Positions 17,742 through 27,771 of a stretch of 57,441 bases of DNA are shown piece by piece. A program made the translations under genes and the position numbers. Source of the stretch: Legionellaceae bacterium (GTDB lineage Bacteria > Pseudomonadota > Gammaproteobacteria > Legionellales > Legionellaceae); assembly GCA_947474165.1 (NCBI GenBank), contig CANJHO010000004.1:1-57441 (forward strand), written 5' to 3'. The notes below the pieces were generated by a model. It was given only the letters and a program-made list of their open reading frames with translations. It searched no databases and was not told the origin of the DNA. Positions within the stretch are counted from its first letter, which is position 1. Each line of letters starts with the position of its first letter.

Positions 17742-18800
17742 TTAACTTGGAGAGGGCATAAAGGGTTCAATCAGCTCAGATGGAATGCCTACGCCTATTT
17801 TGTATTGATGATATTCCGTTCGCAATTTCAGGTCATTACGAAGTGTACCGCTTGATGTCAGATCGAGCTTGGCCTCCTCTTTAAACTTTCTTAAAACAAC
17901 AGGGCGGCTATTTTCAATCAACGTTTTAATACTTGCTATGTCTTCTTTTGTCGCTGAGGGGTTCATTAGTCCGAAATAAATATCTTTGTATGAATTCGAC
18001 CTTGGTTGACGAGTATTAGTAAACTCCTCCAAAAAAGTGGCTTTGCTTTTAATGCCGTGCACTTTTTCTTTGCAATGGGTTAATAACGAAGAGAAGGCTT
18101 TTGGCGTTACCCCAAATTTATCAGCTTGAGATTTCGTGAATTCTTCAATTTTATCAGGGTGTTTATCAATACTATACCCATCAGCATTACTATGGCCATA
18201 GCGGTATTGATAATAAGCACGTAACCCTTGTTTTGCTGCAATATTTGAAACAAATGCCAGAGTAGCTGCACAAACAAACACAATATCAACCATCAATGGG
18301 ACAGGAATAGGCAAGCATGAAAAGATAACAGCCCCTAGCGCTATCCCTAAAAACGGACTTATTTTGTTGCTAAAATGTGCAATCAAGCTTCCTGTTACGG
18401 CGCCAATAGAAATCAGCACCGGGGAGCAGCTGGTGGCTGCAATAAAGCTGTTAATCGCTAACATGAACGCTGGCAACTGACTCAATACGAAAAACCCCAA
18501 TAACCCACCAGTGAGGGCCGCTAGCGTGGTGGCTGTGATCATGACCAAGGCTTTGGTTATTTTTCGTCCGTGAGCTAAGTTATTAGCGGAGGTTAGGATC
18601 CCTAAAATCGGTGTTAATGGCAAATCATCAAAGGCAAATACTGCTGAGAAATACAAAGCCCAGCTCATGGGTAAAATTCCAACAAATCCTAGGCCTGCTA
18701 GAAAAAAGCCGGTGATTAGGGTAAATAAAGGTCTTGTGGGATACCAGAATCGCTTATATTTCTCTGTTGTAAAACGTTGTAGAACCGCTGGATTGGCCAT
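17742..18800 (-). CDS. Unknown polytopic membrane protein with soluble C-terminal domain
   Basis: I do not recognise this protein. From the ATG at 18800 it has 352 residues. About six hydrophobic segments fill residues 20-205 (for example LFTLITGFFLAGLGFVGILP and FLGIALGAVIFSCLPIP), followed by a hydrophilic, charged C-terminal 150 residues. The frame is open further upstream to 18944, but that part runs into the mobile element at 18925-19104 and lacks a good start; TTG codons near 18863 are alternatives. The gene lies 240 bp upstream of the glutamine-synthetase-like gene in the same direction. An effector or envelope role is only a guess. The 17517-17741 gap shows nothing recognisable. Confidence 0.65.
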   Translation of the reverse strand: MANPAVLQRFTTEKYKRFWYPTRPLFTLITGFFLAGLGFVGILPMSWALYFSAVFAFDDLPLTPILGILTSANNLAHGRKITKALVMITATTLAALTGGLLGFFVLSQLPAFMLAINSFIAATSCSPVLISIGAVTGSLIAHFSNKISPFLGIALGAVIFSCLPIPVPLMVDIVFVCAATLAFVSNIAAKQGLRAYYQYRYGHSNADGYSIDKHPDKIEEFTKSQADKFGVTPKAFSSLLTHCKEKVHGIKSKATFLEEFTNTRQPRSNSYKDIYFGLMNPSATKEDIASIKTLIENSRPVVLRKFKEEAKLDLTSSGTLRNDLKLRTEYHQYKIGVGIPSELIEPFMPSPS

Positions 18801-18924
18801 TTTATAATCTACCAGTTGTTTTTTTAGAGTGGTAAGAGTAATATTGTTCAACTGTGAAGTCAACCCCTGAGTGACAACTTGTGCGTCGGTGACGCATTTA
18901 ATCCAGTGATGGTTTATGAATAAC

Positions 18925-19104
18925 CAGCAATTCCCGCCCTGCATCAGAACTCAATGAGCAAGCGGTTGCGCTGTGATGCTATTCGCAAACCTTTGAAAGC
19001 CATGGAGGGCTTTCGAGAGTGCCAGGATGGCTTCATGCGTGTTTGCGAATAGCATCAAAGCGCAACTGCTTGCCTGCACTGAACTTTTTGGGCGGGAATT
19101 GCTG
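18925..19104. mobile_element. MITE with 9-bp target duplication (family A, copy 1)
   Basis: The 180-bp element begins CAGCAATTCCCGCCC and ends GGGCGGGAATTGCTG, and has subterminal inverted sequences around AAGCGGTTGCGC. ATGAATAAC is duplicated exactly at 18916-18924 and 19105-19113. Copy 2 at 41443-41607 shares both arms in the same orientation but has a different centre. It has no coding capacity and separates the membrane protein gene from ksgA. Confidence 0.85.
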
Positions 19105-19178
19105 ATGAATAACCCGTGACCATGGTGCTAAGGCGCTAAAAGTAGGATAATCAACCGTTTATTATAATAGGCTCTCTC

Positions 19179-19949
19179 ATGGCACATCGCCCCCGCAAAC
19201 GTTTTGGACAGAATTTTCTTCAAAATCAGCATATTATTGATTCCATTGTCCGGGCATTTCACCCGCAACCCTTGGATAATGTGCTTGAAATAGGGCCTGG
19301 CTTAGGGGCTTTAACCGAGCCCCTATTGCATGTTTTAAAGAACCTGACAGCCATTGAGATTGATAGAGATCTACAGGCGCATTTAGCCAATAAATTTCAA
19401 ACGCAGGGAACATTGAAACTCATTGGGGCGGATGCTTTAACGTTTGACTATGCTGTCTTGGGTGAGCATTTGAGGATTATTGGCAATTTACCTTATAACA
19501 TTTCAACGCCATTATTAATGCATTTATTAAGCTATGCCTCACAGATTGACGACCTATATTTCATGTTACAAAAAGAGGTGGTGGAGCGAATTGCCGCAAG
19601 TCCTGGCACTAAGGCCTATGGTCGTTTAAGCGTGGTGATACAATACTTATGTGAGGTCGAGTGCTTATTTAATGTGCCGGCAAGTGCCTTTCATCCCGAA
19701 CCGAAGGTCGAGTCGGCTGTTGTGCGACTCATTCCACATGTGACCTCCCCTTATGCTGAGGTGGAGTTTGCAGCACTGGAACGCTTGGTCGCCAAGGCTT
19801 TTTCTATGCGAAGAAAAACACTGGCAAATAACTTAAAACCGTTGCTCACGGCAAGTGATCTAATCGCTTTAGGCATTGATCCAGGGCTACGTCCTGAACA
19901 AATTTCAGTCAACGACTATGTTCAACTAGCGAAATTTATTAACAATTAG
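19179..19949 (+). CDS. ksgA: 16S rRNA dimethyladenosine transferase KsgA/RsmA
   Basis: KsgA dimethylates two adjacent adenosines in helix 45 of 16S rRNA during small-subunit maturation. The 256 residues open with [10 protein letters not shown] and carry the SAM loop [11 protein letters not shown] (about 36-46) and the catalytic NLPYNIS (about 104-110). The C-terminal domain is complete. The ATG at 19179 has no clear ribosome site, and a TATAAT at 19163-19168 lies only 10 bases upstream, so the transcript could have a very short leader. It heads a rightward run with a TraI_2-like gene and apaH. The usual pdxA-ksgA-apaH order is interrupted here by the second gene. Confidence 0.95.
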   Translation: MAHRPRKRFGQNFLQNQHIIDSIVRAFHPQPLDNVLEIGPGLGALTEPLLHVLKNLTAIEIDRDLQAHLANKFQTQGTLKLIGADALTFDYAVLGEHLRIIGNLPYNISTPLLMHLLSYASQIDDLYFMLQKEVVERIAASPGTKAYGRLSVVIQYLCEVECLFNVPASAFHPEPKVESAVVRLIPHVTSPYAEVEFAALERLVAKAFSMRRKTLANNLKPLLTASDLIALGIDPGLRPEQISVNDYVQLAKFINN

Positions 19950-19996
19950 GGTAAAATAGACAAAATTTAATGGGATCTAATCTTAGGGAGACTGTC

Positions 19997-21301
19997 TTGT
20001 TTCATCGTTCGGGTAAAAAGGAAAAAGCACCATTCACCAAGCCACTAAAGGATTTAACGGCCATAGCATCACCACAACAGTTGCTATCAAACCCAAAACG
20101 GCAGGCATTAGTCAATCAAATCAAAGCGTCCAGTGGGTTGGAGGACTCACGTTTTGAGGGGATGTGTTTAAGTTTAATTCATCATTTAATCCACCATTGT
20201 CAAAGTTTACCCGAGACTTCAAACAGCTATTATTCATTGCCAGTAGGTCTTTTGGATCATGCCCTAAACCGCACCGATGCGGCACTGTCTTTATTTCGTG
20301 ACTATATTCTTCAGGACAATGGCGCTGATTTATCAGAAGAACAACGACTCTGGATCTATGCTTTATTTTCAGCGGGCTTGTTACAAGGAATTGGTAAATT
20401 ACAAATTGACTATCATGTGGATTTATTTGATGGGAATGGACAATTCCTAAAATCATGGAGTCCGCTATTGGAGAGCATGGCCTCTGTTGGAGGTTATTAT
20501 TGTTTTGAGTTTCAAACAGAAGGCTCGGTTGAATTTCGTCGTCGCCTCAACTTATTATTGGCGCGCCTTCTAATGCCCGAGAGTGGGTTTAACTGGATTG
20601 TTTCGAATCCTTCGGTGTTGGCCATATGGCTTGCCTTACTCAATGAGGATCCCCGTGATGCTGGAACCTTAGGCGCCATTTTAATTCGTGCCGATGCGAT
20701 TGCCATTCAGCGCTACTTCACAGAATACTTGATAATCGGTCAACCTGGGGGGCATCATACTCGCCCGAAGCGTTTAGCGACCTTTGTTGACACGGCACCT
20801 TCTGCTGAAAAAGAGCAGCTGATGGGGATTGATTTTATTAAATGGATCAATCTGCAATTGGCATCAGGTAATATCATCATCAACCAATCCACCGTGCTGA
20901 TGTTAGTGTCTGGTGGGCTCTTGCTGATGCCAGAACTGTTTAAATTGTTCTTGCGAGAGCATCCGGAATATAAAAATTGGCAAGCCGTTCAAAAAGGATT
21001 CCTTTCGCTTAAAATGCATGCCTTAGGCACAGATGGCAGTGCGCTATCGCGCGTTGAAGCGGCCCATACCCATGAAATACTCAGTGGCAACCTGCTTGTC
21101 AATTATGCCGTGGCATTGCCTGAAACAATGAAAATCCAAAATATAAGCACAGGCGTTGTGTCAACGATCTCGGCTGTTGAGTTAATTCATGGCCAAGGCA
21201 GCGCGCCCACAGCCTTAATGAATCTATCGGCCAGAGGACAATGGCTCCCCCCTGAAACAAAGGGCCCTGTGCCGCAATCGGGGAATATACGCAGTGGCTG
21301 A
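19997..21301 (+). CDS. TraI_2/HD-like protein between ksgA and apaH
   Basis: This 434-residue protein resembles the N-terminal TraI_2 'putative helicase/relaxase' HD-like domain. It has [20 protein letters not shown] (about 77-96) followed by [17 protein letters not shown], where active HD proteins read LLHDIGK. The His-Asp pair is thus Gln-Gly, which suggests lost phosphohydrolase activity. The C-terminal half ([16 protein letters not shown] onward) looks like the winged-helix part seen in the same family. I prefer the TTG at 19997 because AGGGAG lies 6 bases upstream; an ATG at 19970 has no ribosome site. It overlaps apaH by 8 bp. No conjugation genes are present, so a chromosomal role is likely but unknown. 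Confidence 0.7.
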   Translation: MFHRSGKKEKAPFTKPLKDLTAIASPQQLLSNPKRQALVNQIKASSGLEDSRFEGMCLSLIHHLIHHCQSLPETSNSYYSLPVGLLDHALNRTDAALSLFRDYILQDNGADLSEEQRLWIYALFSAGLLQGIGKLQIDYHVDLFDGNGQFLKSWSPLLESMASVGGYYCFEFQTEGSVEFRRRLNLLLARLLMPESGFNWIVSNPSVLAIWLALLNEDPRDAGTLGAILIRADAIAIQRYFTEYLIIGQPGGHHTRPKRLATFVDTAPSAEKEQLMGIDFIKWINLQLASGNIIINQSTVLMLVSGGLLLMPELFKLFLREHPEYKNWQAVQKGFLSLKMHALGTDGSALSRVEAAHTHEILSGNLLVNYAVALPETMKIQNISTGVVSTISAVELIHGQGSAPTALMNLSARGQWLPPETKGPVPQSGNIRSG

Positions 21302-22106
21302 TTATGTGATAGGGGATGTGCAGGGGTGTTATGAACCATTACAACGCCTATTGGAAAAGCTACAATTTAATGATCGAGTCGACAGGCTTTGGTTCGTCGG
21401 TGATTTAGTAAACCGAGGCCCAGAATCCTTGGCGGTGCTCAGATTTATCAAACAGTTGCCCCTTACACCACGTATTACGCTTGGAAACCATGATTTACAT
21501 TTATTAGCACAGCTTTATAGTCGACACACTCGAAACAATCCGGATGATACCCTCCAAGCGGTGCTGAAAGCCCCTGATCGCGAAGAATTAGGCCATTGGC
21601 TCCGTCACCAGTCCATTTTATGGCATGATTCGGCATTCAATGTGGTGATGTGTCATGCGGGCATTGCGCCCATGTGGGATTTAAGCACAGCAAAAGCCCT
21701 GGCATTGGAGCTTGAAAATACACTTCAAGGTGAACACTATCAAGATTATTTGACTCATATGTATGGGAATGAGCCGGATCATTGGTCGGCTGATTTGACC
21801 GGAATGGCGCGTTTGCGTGTTATTTGTAATTATTTTACGCGGATGCGATTTTGCGATGCAAAAGGCCACTTGTTGCTCAGCCACAAAGGCACCCTCGCGA
21901 AGGCACCGACTAACCTTTATCCCTGGTTTGAGGTGCCTAATCGCCCTGAGATTGGGCCAGATATTATTTTTGGCCATTGGGCTGCATTAGAAGGAAAATG
22001 CTCAAATCCACACATTCATGCCCTGGATACGGGTTGTTATTGGGGGGGGCCATTAACAGCAATGCGCTTGCAAGATCAACAACGCATCACGGTGTCAGGG
22101 TTATGA
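21294..22106 (+). CDS. apaH: Diadenosine tetraphosphatase ApaH
   Basis: ApaH splits Ap4A symmetrically into two ADP and also removes Np4 caps from RNA. The 270 residues carry the metallophosphatase signature GDVQGCY (7-13), GDLVNRGP and GNHDLH, with the later His in CHAG and FGHWA. The start is GTG at 21294 inside the end of the preceding gene. Its stop overlaps the ATG of the TolC-like gene in an ATGA junction, so translation is probably coupled into the efflux operon. Confidence 0.95.
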   Translation: MADYVIGDVQGCYEPLQRLLEKLQFNDRVDRLWFVGDLVNRGPESLAVLRFIKQLPLTPRITLGNHDLHLLAQLYSRHTRNNPDDTLQAVLKAPDREELGHWLRHQSILWHDSAFNVVMCHAGIAPMWDLSTAKALALELENTLQGEHYQDYLTHMYGNEPDHWSADLTGMARLRVICNYFTRMRFCDAKGHLLLSHKGTLAKAPTNLYPWFEVPNRPEIGPDIIFGHWAALEGKCSNPHIHALDTGCYWGGPLTAMRLQDQQRITVSGL

Positions 22107-23725
22107 TGTTTTGGCGTATCGGGTGTTTTGTGCTCCTTCTTTTTGGGGTTGGTGCCTTATCTTCGGCCTCTCCCTTGCCTAAAGCCCCGGTGTCGTCCCC
22201 TTCGCTGTACCGTTGGGTAGATATCCCCTCGGCTGAAATTTTGCGCACAGAAAAAGCGGATGAACGGCTCAAAGAGGCCATTAAAAACCCTGAGTTTATG
22301 CTAAATCACTGGATTGATTTGCCAACCTCCCCTGAGTCTCACAACCGAAAAAAACACTATTTACGTCTCAAAGAGGCCATTTTGCTAGCCTTACGCTATA
22401 ACTCGAACATTCAGAATGCAGAGTTAGATAGGGTGGTTCAACGGTATCAACTGCGCCTAGCGCATAATGAATTTGAATTACAATATGCGCTGGCGGGTAC
22501 CGCACAAATTGATAATACCCATTATAGTGGGGTTGGAAATGCGGTTAGTCACAGTTATTTGGCAACGCCTGAGTTGGCATTAAAAACCAAAACAGGCGGA
22601 CAAGTCGCTTTAAAAATGGATAACAATGTCATGCCCATTGCGGGCTATAATCCACTGCTTAATTTATCTTTTAAGCAACCTTTGCTGCGGGGGTTTGGTC
22701 TAGCTGCAAACCAGGCGGGATTATTAAATGCAATTGATAATGAATGGTTTAATAAATTAAATTTACAACAATCCGTGAGTGATCAAATCACGCAAGTGAT
22801 AACCGCTTACCGCAGTCTAATTTTAAGTGGCAACAATTTAGAAAATCAACGACGACAGTTAAAAGAAGCCAATAAAACTTTTGAAACCAATGAAAAACGC
22901 ATCGCAGCAGGTCAATTGGAGCCCACCGGCAATATCCAACCGTCTTATCAGATTGAATCCTTAAATTTAATGGTCACCCAAGCTGAAAATGACTTCACAA
23001 CCGCTGCACAAGACTTGCTACAAACGATAGGTCTTGATCCAGAGATGCGATTGGCAGTCCCCAATGATGTCACTCTCAAGCACTTAACCATCCCCAATGT
23101 GGGCGAGGCTATCACCAAAGGATTGGCACACAATACACAATATCTGGCAATAAAGCTGGTGATTCGCGCCGATGAAAGAGCCTATGCCGTCGCAAAAAAT
23201 CAACAACTCTGGCAATTGGATGCCACCGTCAATGTACAAGGGGGAACCCAAACAGGGGTTGATGGGACGTCACCAGGCTTAAGTGGCCTGTACAATGGTC
23301 AAAATATAACGGAATCGGCCGGGGTTACCTTAACCATTCCGCTGCATGATATCAGCCGACGCAATCAATTAATTTCGGCAAAAATTCAATTAGAAAAAGA
23401 TCGTTTGAATTTAATTGCCGCCAAACGGGCGTTGATTACCACGATTAAAAATACAATCACGGCCATCAAAAGCCAGGCCAAACGTTATGAGTTGGCAAAA
23501 CGACAAGTGGAGTTGGCTGAGAGATCTTATGAGCTTGAAAAGAAAAAGCAACAAGCGGGTATTGCAACAGCGCTGGATGTGAACAACACGCAAAATCAAT
23601 TAATTCAATCTCAAGCAGGGTTAATTAATGCAAAAATTGCCTATCTAAACCAATTGTCTGCCCTGCAACGCATCTTAGGGACAACGATTGAACATTGGCA
23701 CATTAAACTGAGGTATGGTGAATGA
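22103..23725 (+). CDS. TolC-family outer membrane efflux protein
   Basis: This is the predicted outer-membrane channel of the tripartite system encoded with the next three genes. From ATG 22103 it has 540 residues with an N-terminal signal peptide ([20 protein letters not shown]) ending near ASP. The body shows the duplicated OEP pattern with long amphipathic helices, such as [20 protein letters not shown] and the [20 protein letters not shown] block near the C-terminus. The frame is open 126 bases further upstream within apaH, but the signal peptide fixes the start at 22103 or 22106. It shares ATGA junctions with apaH and with the adaptor gene. Confidence 0.9.
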   Translation: MMFWRIGCFVLLLFGVGALSSASPLPKAPVSSPSLYRWVDIPSAEILRTEKADERLKEAIKNPEFMLNHWIDLPTSPESHNRKKHYLRLKEAILLALRYNSNIQNAELDRVVQRYQLRLAHNEFELQYALAGTAQIDNTHYSGVGNAVSHSYLATPELALKTKTGGQVALKMDNNVMPIAGYNPLLNLSFKQPLLRGFGLAANQAGLLNAIDNEWFNKLNLQQSVSDQITQVITAYRSLILSGNNLENQRRQLKEANKTFETNEKRIAAGQLEPTGNIQPSYQIESLNLMVTQAENDFTTAAQDLLQTIGLDPEMRLAVPNDVTLKHLTIPNVGEAITKGLAHNTQYLAIKLVIRADERAYAVAKNQQLWQLDATVNVQGGTQTGVDGTSPGLSGLYNGQNITESAGVTLTIPLHDISRRNQLISAKIQLEKDRLNLIAAKRALITTIKNTITAIKSQAKRYELAKRQVELAERSYELEKKKQQAGIATALDVNNTQNQLIQSQAGLINAKIAYLNQLSALQRILGTTIEHWHIKLRYGE

Positions 23726-24894
23726 ATAAAAAATTATCAACTCATGCACAGCATTGTGCTTTAAAAGCGTGCTTACTGATGCTGTTAAGTTGCCTAATCC
23801 TCGCTTGCGGTGGAAGTCCTTCCTTAAAAAAACCCACAGCAAAAACTTATGTCGTGCACAAAGAAACCATTCATAAAATGCTGTTTTTTACAGGGACCGT
23901 TCAACCCCTGGAGGAGCACACCGTCACGAGCCCCATGGATGCCATTGTGGAAACCATGCATTATCACTATGGTCAGCTTGTTAAAAAAGGCCAAGTGATA
24001 TTCACCTTAAATTCAATGGAATTACAAAAACAATACAATGACACCTTAACGGACTATTTAAAGGCCAAAGATGGGTTTTCTATTGCTCAAACTAAATTCA
24101 ATGGCACAGAAGATCTCTGGCAAGCGGGGTTATTGGCCAAAAATAACTATTTAAGTGAAAAATCCAACTTAAATAATACCCGCGTTAGCCTAATGCAATC
24201 GACCCGTAAACTATCAGAAATGCTTGAAAAAATGGGAGATAGAACCTATCAGGACATCTCTCGCTTAAGCTTTGCCGAATTTGAGAAAGTACGGTCCGTA
24301 CTGGCCGGAAAACATAATTTGATTCAATTAAAATCACCAGGGGATGGGGTATTGCTGTATCCGCCGAAAGCCATTGAGGACAAAGGCGCGCGCATCACCG
24401 TGGGTAGTGCGACCAAACCAGGCCAGGTGTTGGCACTGATAGGCAATCTCAGGGGTATTTGTGTTGAAATTGATATCCCGGAAGTGGATATCGATAAAAT
24501 CAAACCAGGGATGCCTGCCACAATTCGTGGGGTGGCCTTTCAGAAACATGAACTCAAAGGAAAACTCCTCCTTATTAATGCGCAGGCCTCGATAGGCAGT
24601 GGGGGATCATTGCCTTCATTTACGGCCATTGTTGAAGTGCCCGCCCTTACCCCCGAACAACAAGCCTTGGTTAAAGTGGGCATGAGTGCCTCAATCGAGT
24701 TGATGGCCGACAGTACGGATAAACTCTTGGTGCCCATTGAGGCGGTTAAGCAAGCGCATGGAAAAAGTGTGGTGAATGTCCTGGCCCCCAATGGGCAGAT
24801 CAGTGAGCGTCAAGTGATGACGGGGGCCGCGCGTGCGAATAAAGTCGTGATTGACTCAGGGCTTAATGTAGGCGATGTGGTCAGTTATGACTAA
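23722..24894 (+). CDS. Periplasmic adaptor (MacA/AcrA-like), lipoprotein
   Basis: This 390-residue membrane fusion protein should bridge the MacB-like permease and the TolC-like channel. A lipoprotein signal ends in LILAC (about residues 26-30). A barrel-sandwich (lipoyl-like) half follows (EEHTVTSPMDAIVETM), then a helical hairpin of about 100 residues, the second half (IQLKSPGDGVLL), and beta-barrel parts (VCVEIDIPEVDIDKI type region). It overlaps the TolC-like gene by 4 bp and the ATPase gene by 8 bp, so the four proteins are likely made in fixed ratio. Substrate cannot be read from sequence; macrolides, lipopeptides or toxins are family examples. Confidence 0.88.
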   Translation: MNKKLSTHAQHCALKACLLMLLSCLILACGGSPSLKKPTAKTYVVHKETIHKMLFFTGTVQPLEEHTVTSPMDAIVETMHYHYGQLVKKGQVIFTLNSMELQKQYNDTLTDYLKAKDGFSIAQTKFNGTEDLWQAGLLAKNNYLSEKSNLNNTRVSLMQSTRKLSEMLEKMGDRTYQDISRLSFAEFEKVRSVLAGKHNLIQLKSPGDGVLLYPPKAIEDKGARITVGSATKPGQVLALIGNLRGICVEIDIPEVDIDKIKPGMPATIRGVAFQKHELKGKLLLINAQASIGSGGSLPSFTAIVEVPALTPEQQALVKVGMSASIELMADSTDKLLVPIEAVKQAHGKSVVNVLAPNGQISERQVMTGAARANKVVIDSGLNVGDVVSYD

Positions 24895-25570
24895 GCCGCT
24901 GATATCACTCACCCAGGTTATCAAAAAATACCATATTGGTCCTGTAGAAACCACCGTATTAAATGATATTTCACTCACCGTTGATGAAGGCGAGATGCTC
25001 GCTATTGTCGGGGCATCGGGCTCTGGAAAATCAACTTTAATGAATCTTATTGGACTATTGGATACGGTTGATAGCGGCAAATATTGCCTTCGCGGCCGAG
25101 ACATTGCCGGCTTAAACGATGATGATTTGGCGAGATTACGGAATGAGTGCATTGGTTTTGTTTTTCAACAATTTAATTTATTGCCACGGTTTACGGCCGA
25201 ACAAAATATTGCGCTCCCTTTGACCTATCGAAATCTTTCGCCTCAAACCATAAAAAAGCGGGTTATGGACGTGATGGCGCGAGTGGGCATGAGCGCTTTT
25301 GCAGCGCATCGGCCAACCCAATTATCAGGGGGCCAACAACAACGAGTTGCCATTGCCCGCGCGCTCGTGGGTGGCCCCCAAGTGATCCTTGCAGATGAAC
25401 CAACGGGCTCCTTAGACTCATCAACGGGAAAGGAGATCATGGCTTTATTTGAAGCCTTGCATCTCGAGGGTCGGACCATCATTCTTGTGACGCATGATGA
25501 GCGGGTGGCCACCCTTTGTCAGCGCCGCATCACCTTGGTGGATGGGCACATTGTTGAGGCTTTAACATGA
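24887..25570 (+). CDS. ABC transporter ATPase, MacB/LolD type
   Basis: This nucleotide-binding subunit of 227 residues powers the adjoining permease. It has Walker A GASGSGKST, the Q-loop FVFQQFNLLPR, signature LSGGQQQR, Walker B VILADEPTG and the switch His in VTHDE. The insertion pattern and the SLDSSTG stretch fit the MacB/LolD (type VII) group. The ATG at 24887 lies inside the end of the adaptor gene; an earlier in-frame codon at 24875 is less likely. It overlaps the permease gene by 4 bp (ATGA). In canonical MacB the ATPase and permease are fused, whereas here they are split. Confidence 0.93.
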   Translation: MTKPLISLTQVIKKYHIGPVETTVLNDISLTVDEGEMLAIVGASGSGKSTLMNLIGLLDTVDSGKYCLRGRDIAGLNDDDLARLRNECIGFVFQQFNLLPRFTAEQNIALPLTYRNLSPQTIKKRVMDVMARVGMSAFAAHRPTQLSGGQQQRVAIARALVGGPQVILADEPTGSLDSSTGKEIMALFEALHLEGRTIILVTHDERVATLCQRRITLVDGHIVEALT

Positions 25571-26760
25571 ATTTTTATAGCCAATGCCAACAGGCCCTGG
25601 TCAACTTGATGGCCGCCAAGCTTCGCTCTTTTCTCGCCGTTTTAGGTATTTTAGTAGGGACTGCTGCAGTTGTGGCGTTGATCAGTTGTGGTCAATTGGC
25701 CACAGAAAAAGCACTGCTGCAATTTAAAGCCTTAGGCACTGATTTACTCGCAGTGTCTGTTTATCAAAAAATGACGGATGCCACAAAGACCTCTCAAGAA
25801 CAAATACCCATTGATTTTTGGCGACAATTCCCCCAAATGCTCCCGACCGTTTTACAAATTGCACCCTATATTACAGCGTATCAACCCATGAGCTTTGAGG
25901 GAAAAAAACTGCAAGGCGCTGTTATCGGCGCAGATGATTCATTGGCGCGTATTATTCACATCGAATTGGAAAAAGGGCATTTTGTTTCATTCGTGACATC
26001 GTTTGAACATTTTTGCGTGATTGGACATGGGATAGCAGAACAATTAAAAGAAGTGAGTATCGATAGCCCGATTGCCAAACAATTACGCATTGGGCAGGCT
26101 TTATATACGATCATTGGGGTCGCAAAACCCTGGAAAGAAAATGGCTTTTTTAACGAAGATATTAATCAAGCGGCGATTATTCCGATTGCAGGCATGGCAT
26201 TGGTCAGCAAGGATGCCAAAATTAATAATGCCGTATTGTCCTTAAAATCAGATATTAAAATCGATGAAGTGATCCAACAGATTAAAGACATTATCGGTAA
26301 GCAGGCCCCAGGTCTCAGTATTTTTGTGCGAAGTGCAAAACAAATTATTGCAAGCATGGAAAGCCAAGGTCGCATTTTTACACTGCTGCTGGCTGTCATT
26401 GGTGGGATCTCCTTGCTGGTGGGTGGCATTGGCGTGATGAATGTGATGCTGGTTTCAGTGAGTGAGCGCAAAAAAGAAATTGGTATTCGAAAAGCTGTGG
26501 GTGCAAAAAACCGCGACATTCAGATGTTGTTTTTGGTTGAATCCGTGATGTTGTCCTTATTGGGTGGTTTTTTTGGTGTGGCCATTGGACTCATCTTCAC
26601 ACGCGTTGTGGCCTATTTCAGTCAATGGCCTTTCACGTTTCACCTCATGCCACCCTTGGCAGGGTTTGGTGTTTCGGTTTTCACTGGCATTTTTTTCGGC
26701 TTTTACCCCGCACGCCGCGCCGCAAGCTTGGAGCCGATTGTGTCTTTAAGGGCAGAGTAG
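25567..26760 (+). CDS. MacB/FtsX-type ABC permease
   Basis: The 397-residue protein has the MacB layout: one N-terminal membrane helix (FLAVLGILVGTAAVVALISC), a periplasmic domain of about 220 residues, and three C-terminal helices. These include IFTLLLAVIGGISLLVGGIG and the FtsX-domain end YPARRAASLEPIVSLR. The conserved GIGVMNVMLVSVSERKKEIG coupling region is intact. It forms a mechanotransmission-type exporter with the upstream ATPase, adaptor and channel. It is the last gene of this overlapping set; mltB starts 36 bp later. Confidence 0.93.
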   Translation: MNFYSQCQQALVNLMAAKLRSFLAVLGILVGTAAVVALISCGQLATEKALLQFKALGTDLLAVSVYQKMTDATKTSQEQIPIDFWRQFPQMLPTVLQIAPYITAYQPMSFEGKKLQGAVIGADDSLARIIHIELEKGHFVSFVTSFEHFCVIGHGIAEQLKEVSIDSPIAKQLRIGQALYTIIGVAKPWKENGFFNEDINQAAIIPIAGMALVSKDAKINNAVLSLKSDIKIDEVIQQIKDIIGKQAPGLSIFVRSAKQIIASMESQGRIFTLLLAVIGGISLLVGGIGVMNVMLVSVSERKKEIGIRKAVGAKNRDIQMLFLVESVMLSLLGGFFGVAIGLIFTRVVAYFSQWPFTFHLMPPLAGFGVSVFTGIFFGFYPARRAASLEPIVSLRAE

Positions 26761-26796
26761 TGATAATATGATTAAAAAATAAAAAGAGGAATAACA

Positions 26797-27771
26797 ATGA
26801 AAAAAAATGGACTTATTTTAGTAGCATGGCTTGGTTTGTTATGTTCTCCTTTTGTTTTTGCAGCACAAAAAAGTTGGAACCCTTGGGTGGTGGAGGTTCG
26901 CACAGAAGCCTTGGCACAAGGGATATCTGCAACAACCTTTGATAAAGCTTTTGCAGACATCCATGAGCCCAGTCGACAGGTGAAAGGCTTGGCGCGTTCC
27001 CAACCGGAGCATCGTCTTAGTTACTCAAAATACCTTCACTCTCGCGTTGATAGTTATCGGATTGCCATCGGCAAACAACAATACAAAAAAAACAAAGTCC
27101 TTCTTGATGAGATCGGCGCCCACTTTGGGGTTGATCCCTGCTTTATTGTCTCATTTTGGGGCATGGAAACCAGTTATGGCAGTTATATGGGAAATTTCCC
27201 TGTGATCAAATCCTTGGCAACACTAGCTTATGAGTCTAATCGCCCTGAATTTTTCCGCAAACAATTATTCATCGCCCTACACATTTTAAATGATGGCCAT
27301 GTCACCCTCGACCGCTTTAAAGGCGAGTGGGCAGGGGCTTCTGGACAACCGCAATTCTTACCTTCAAGCTGGGTAGAATATGCAGTTGATTATGATGGTG
27401 ATGGGCGTAAAGATATCTGGGACTCCAAAGCAGATGTGTTTGCATCCATTGCAAATTACATGAAGAAAAATGGTTGGCAGACGGGAGAACAATGGGCGGT
27501 CCTTGTGAAATTGCCTCCTAATTTTAATAGAGCGCTAGAGGGGAAATCCATTATCAAGCCGGTCAGCGAATGGAATGCCATGGGCGTTCGAACGGAGCGT
27601 GGTGAGCCACTGCCTTTTCAGAATTTACAAGCCAGCGTGGTTCAACCCAATGGTGGCCCTGTATTCCTGGCTTATCCCAACTATCGAATGATTTTACGCT
27701 ACAATAATTCGATTTATTATGCCGGTGCAATAGGCTATTTGGCGGATAAAATATGCTTACGAACGCCCTAG
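26797..27771 (+). CDS. mltB: Membrane-bound-type lytic murein transglycosylase B
   Basis: It cleaves the MurNAc-GlcNAc bond of peptidoglycan with formation of the 1,6-anhydro end. The 324 residues start with a Sec signal peptide (cleavage after VFA, about residue 22). There is no lipobox Cys, so it may be a soluble form. The SLT_2 core has the catalytic Glu124 in WGMETSYG, and GQPQFLPSSW plus a DYDGDGRKDIW calcium-like loop follow as in MltB. The ribosome site AGAGG is 8 bases before the ATG. The msrBA gene starts within its last codons. Confidence 0.93.
   Translation: MKKNGLILVAWLGLLCSPFVFAAQKSWNPWVVEVRTEALAQGISATTFDKAFADIHEPSRQVKGLARSQPEHRLSYSKYLHSRVDSYRIAIGKQQYKKNKVLLDEIGAHFGVDPCFIVSFWGMETSYGSYMGNFPVIKSLATLAYESNRPEFFRKQLFIALHILNDGHVTLDRFKGEWAGASGQPQFLPSSWVEYAVDYDGDGRKDIWDSKADVFASIANYMKKNGWQTGEQWAVLVKLPPNFNRALEGKSIIKPVSEWNAMGVRTERGEPLPFQNLQASVVQPNGGPVFLAYPNYRMILRYNNSIYYAGAIGYLADKICLRTP

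Noticed and set aside
19997..21301. Evidence for an integrative conjugative element
   Set aside because: Apart from the TraI_2-like domain there are no integrase, coupling protein, pilus or attachment sites, and the gene is embedded in ksgA-apaH.
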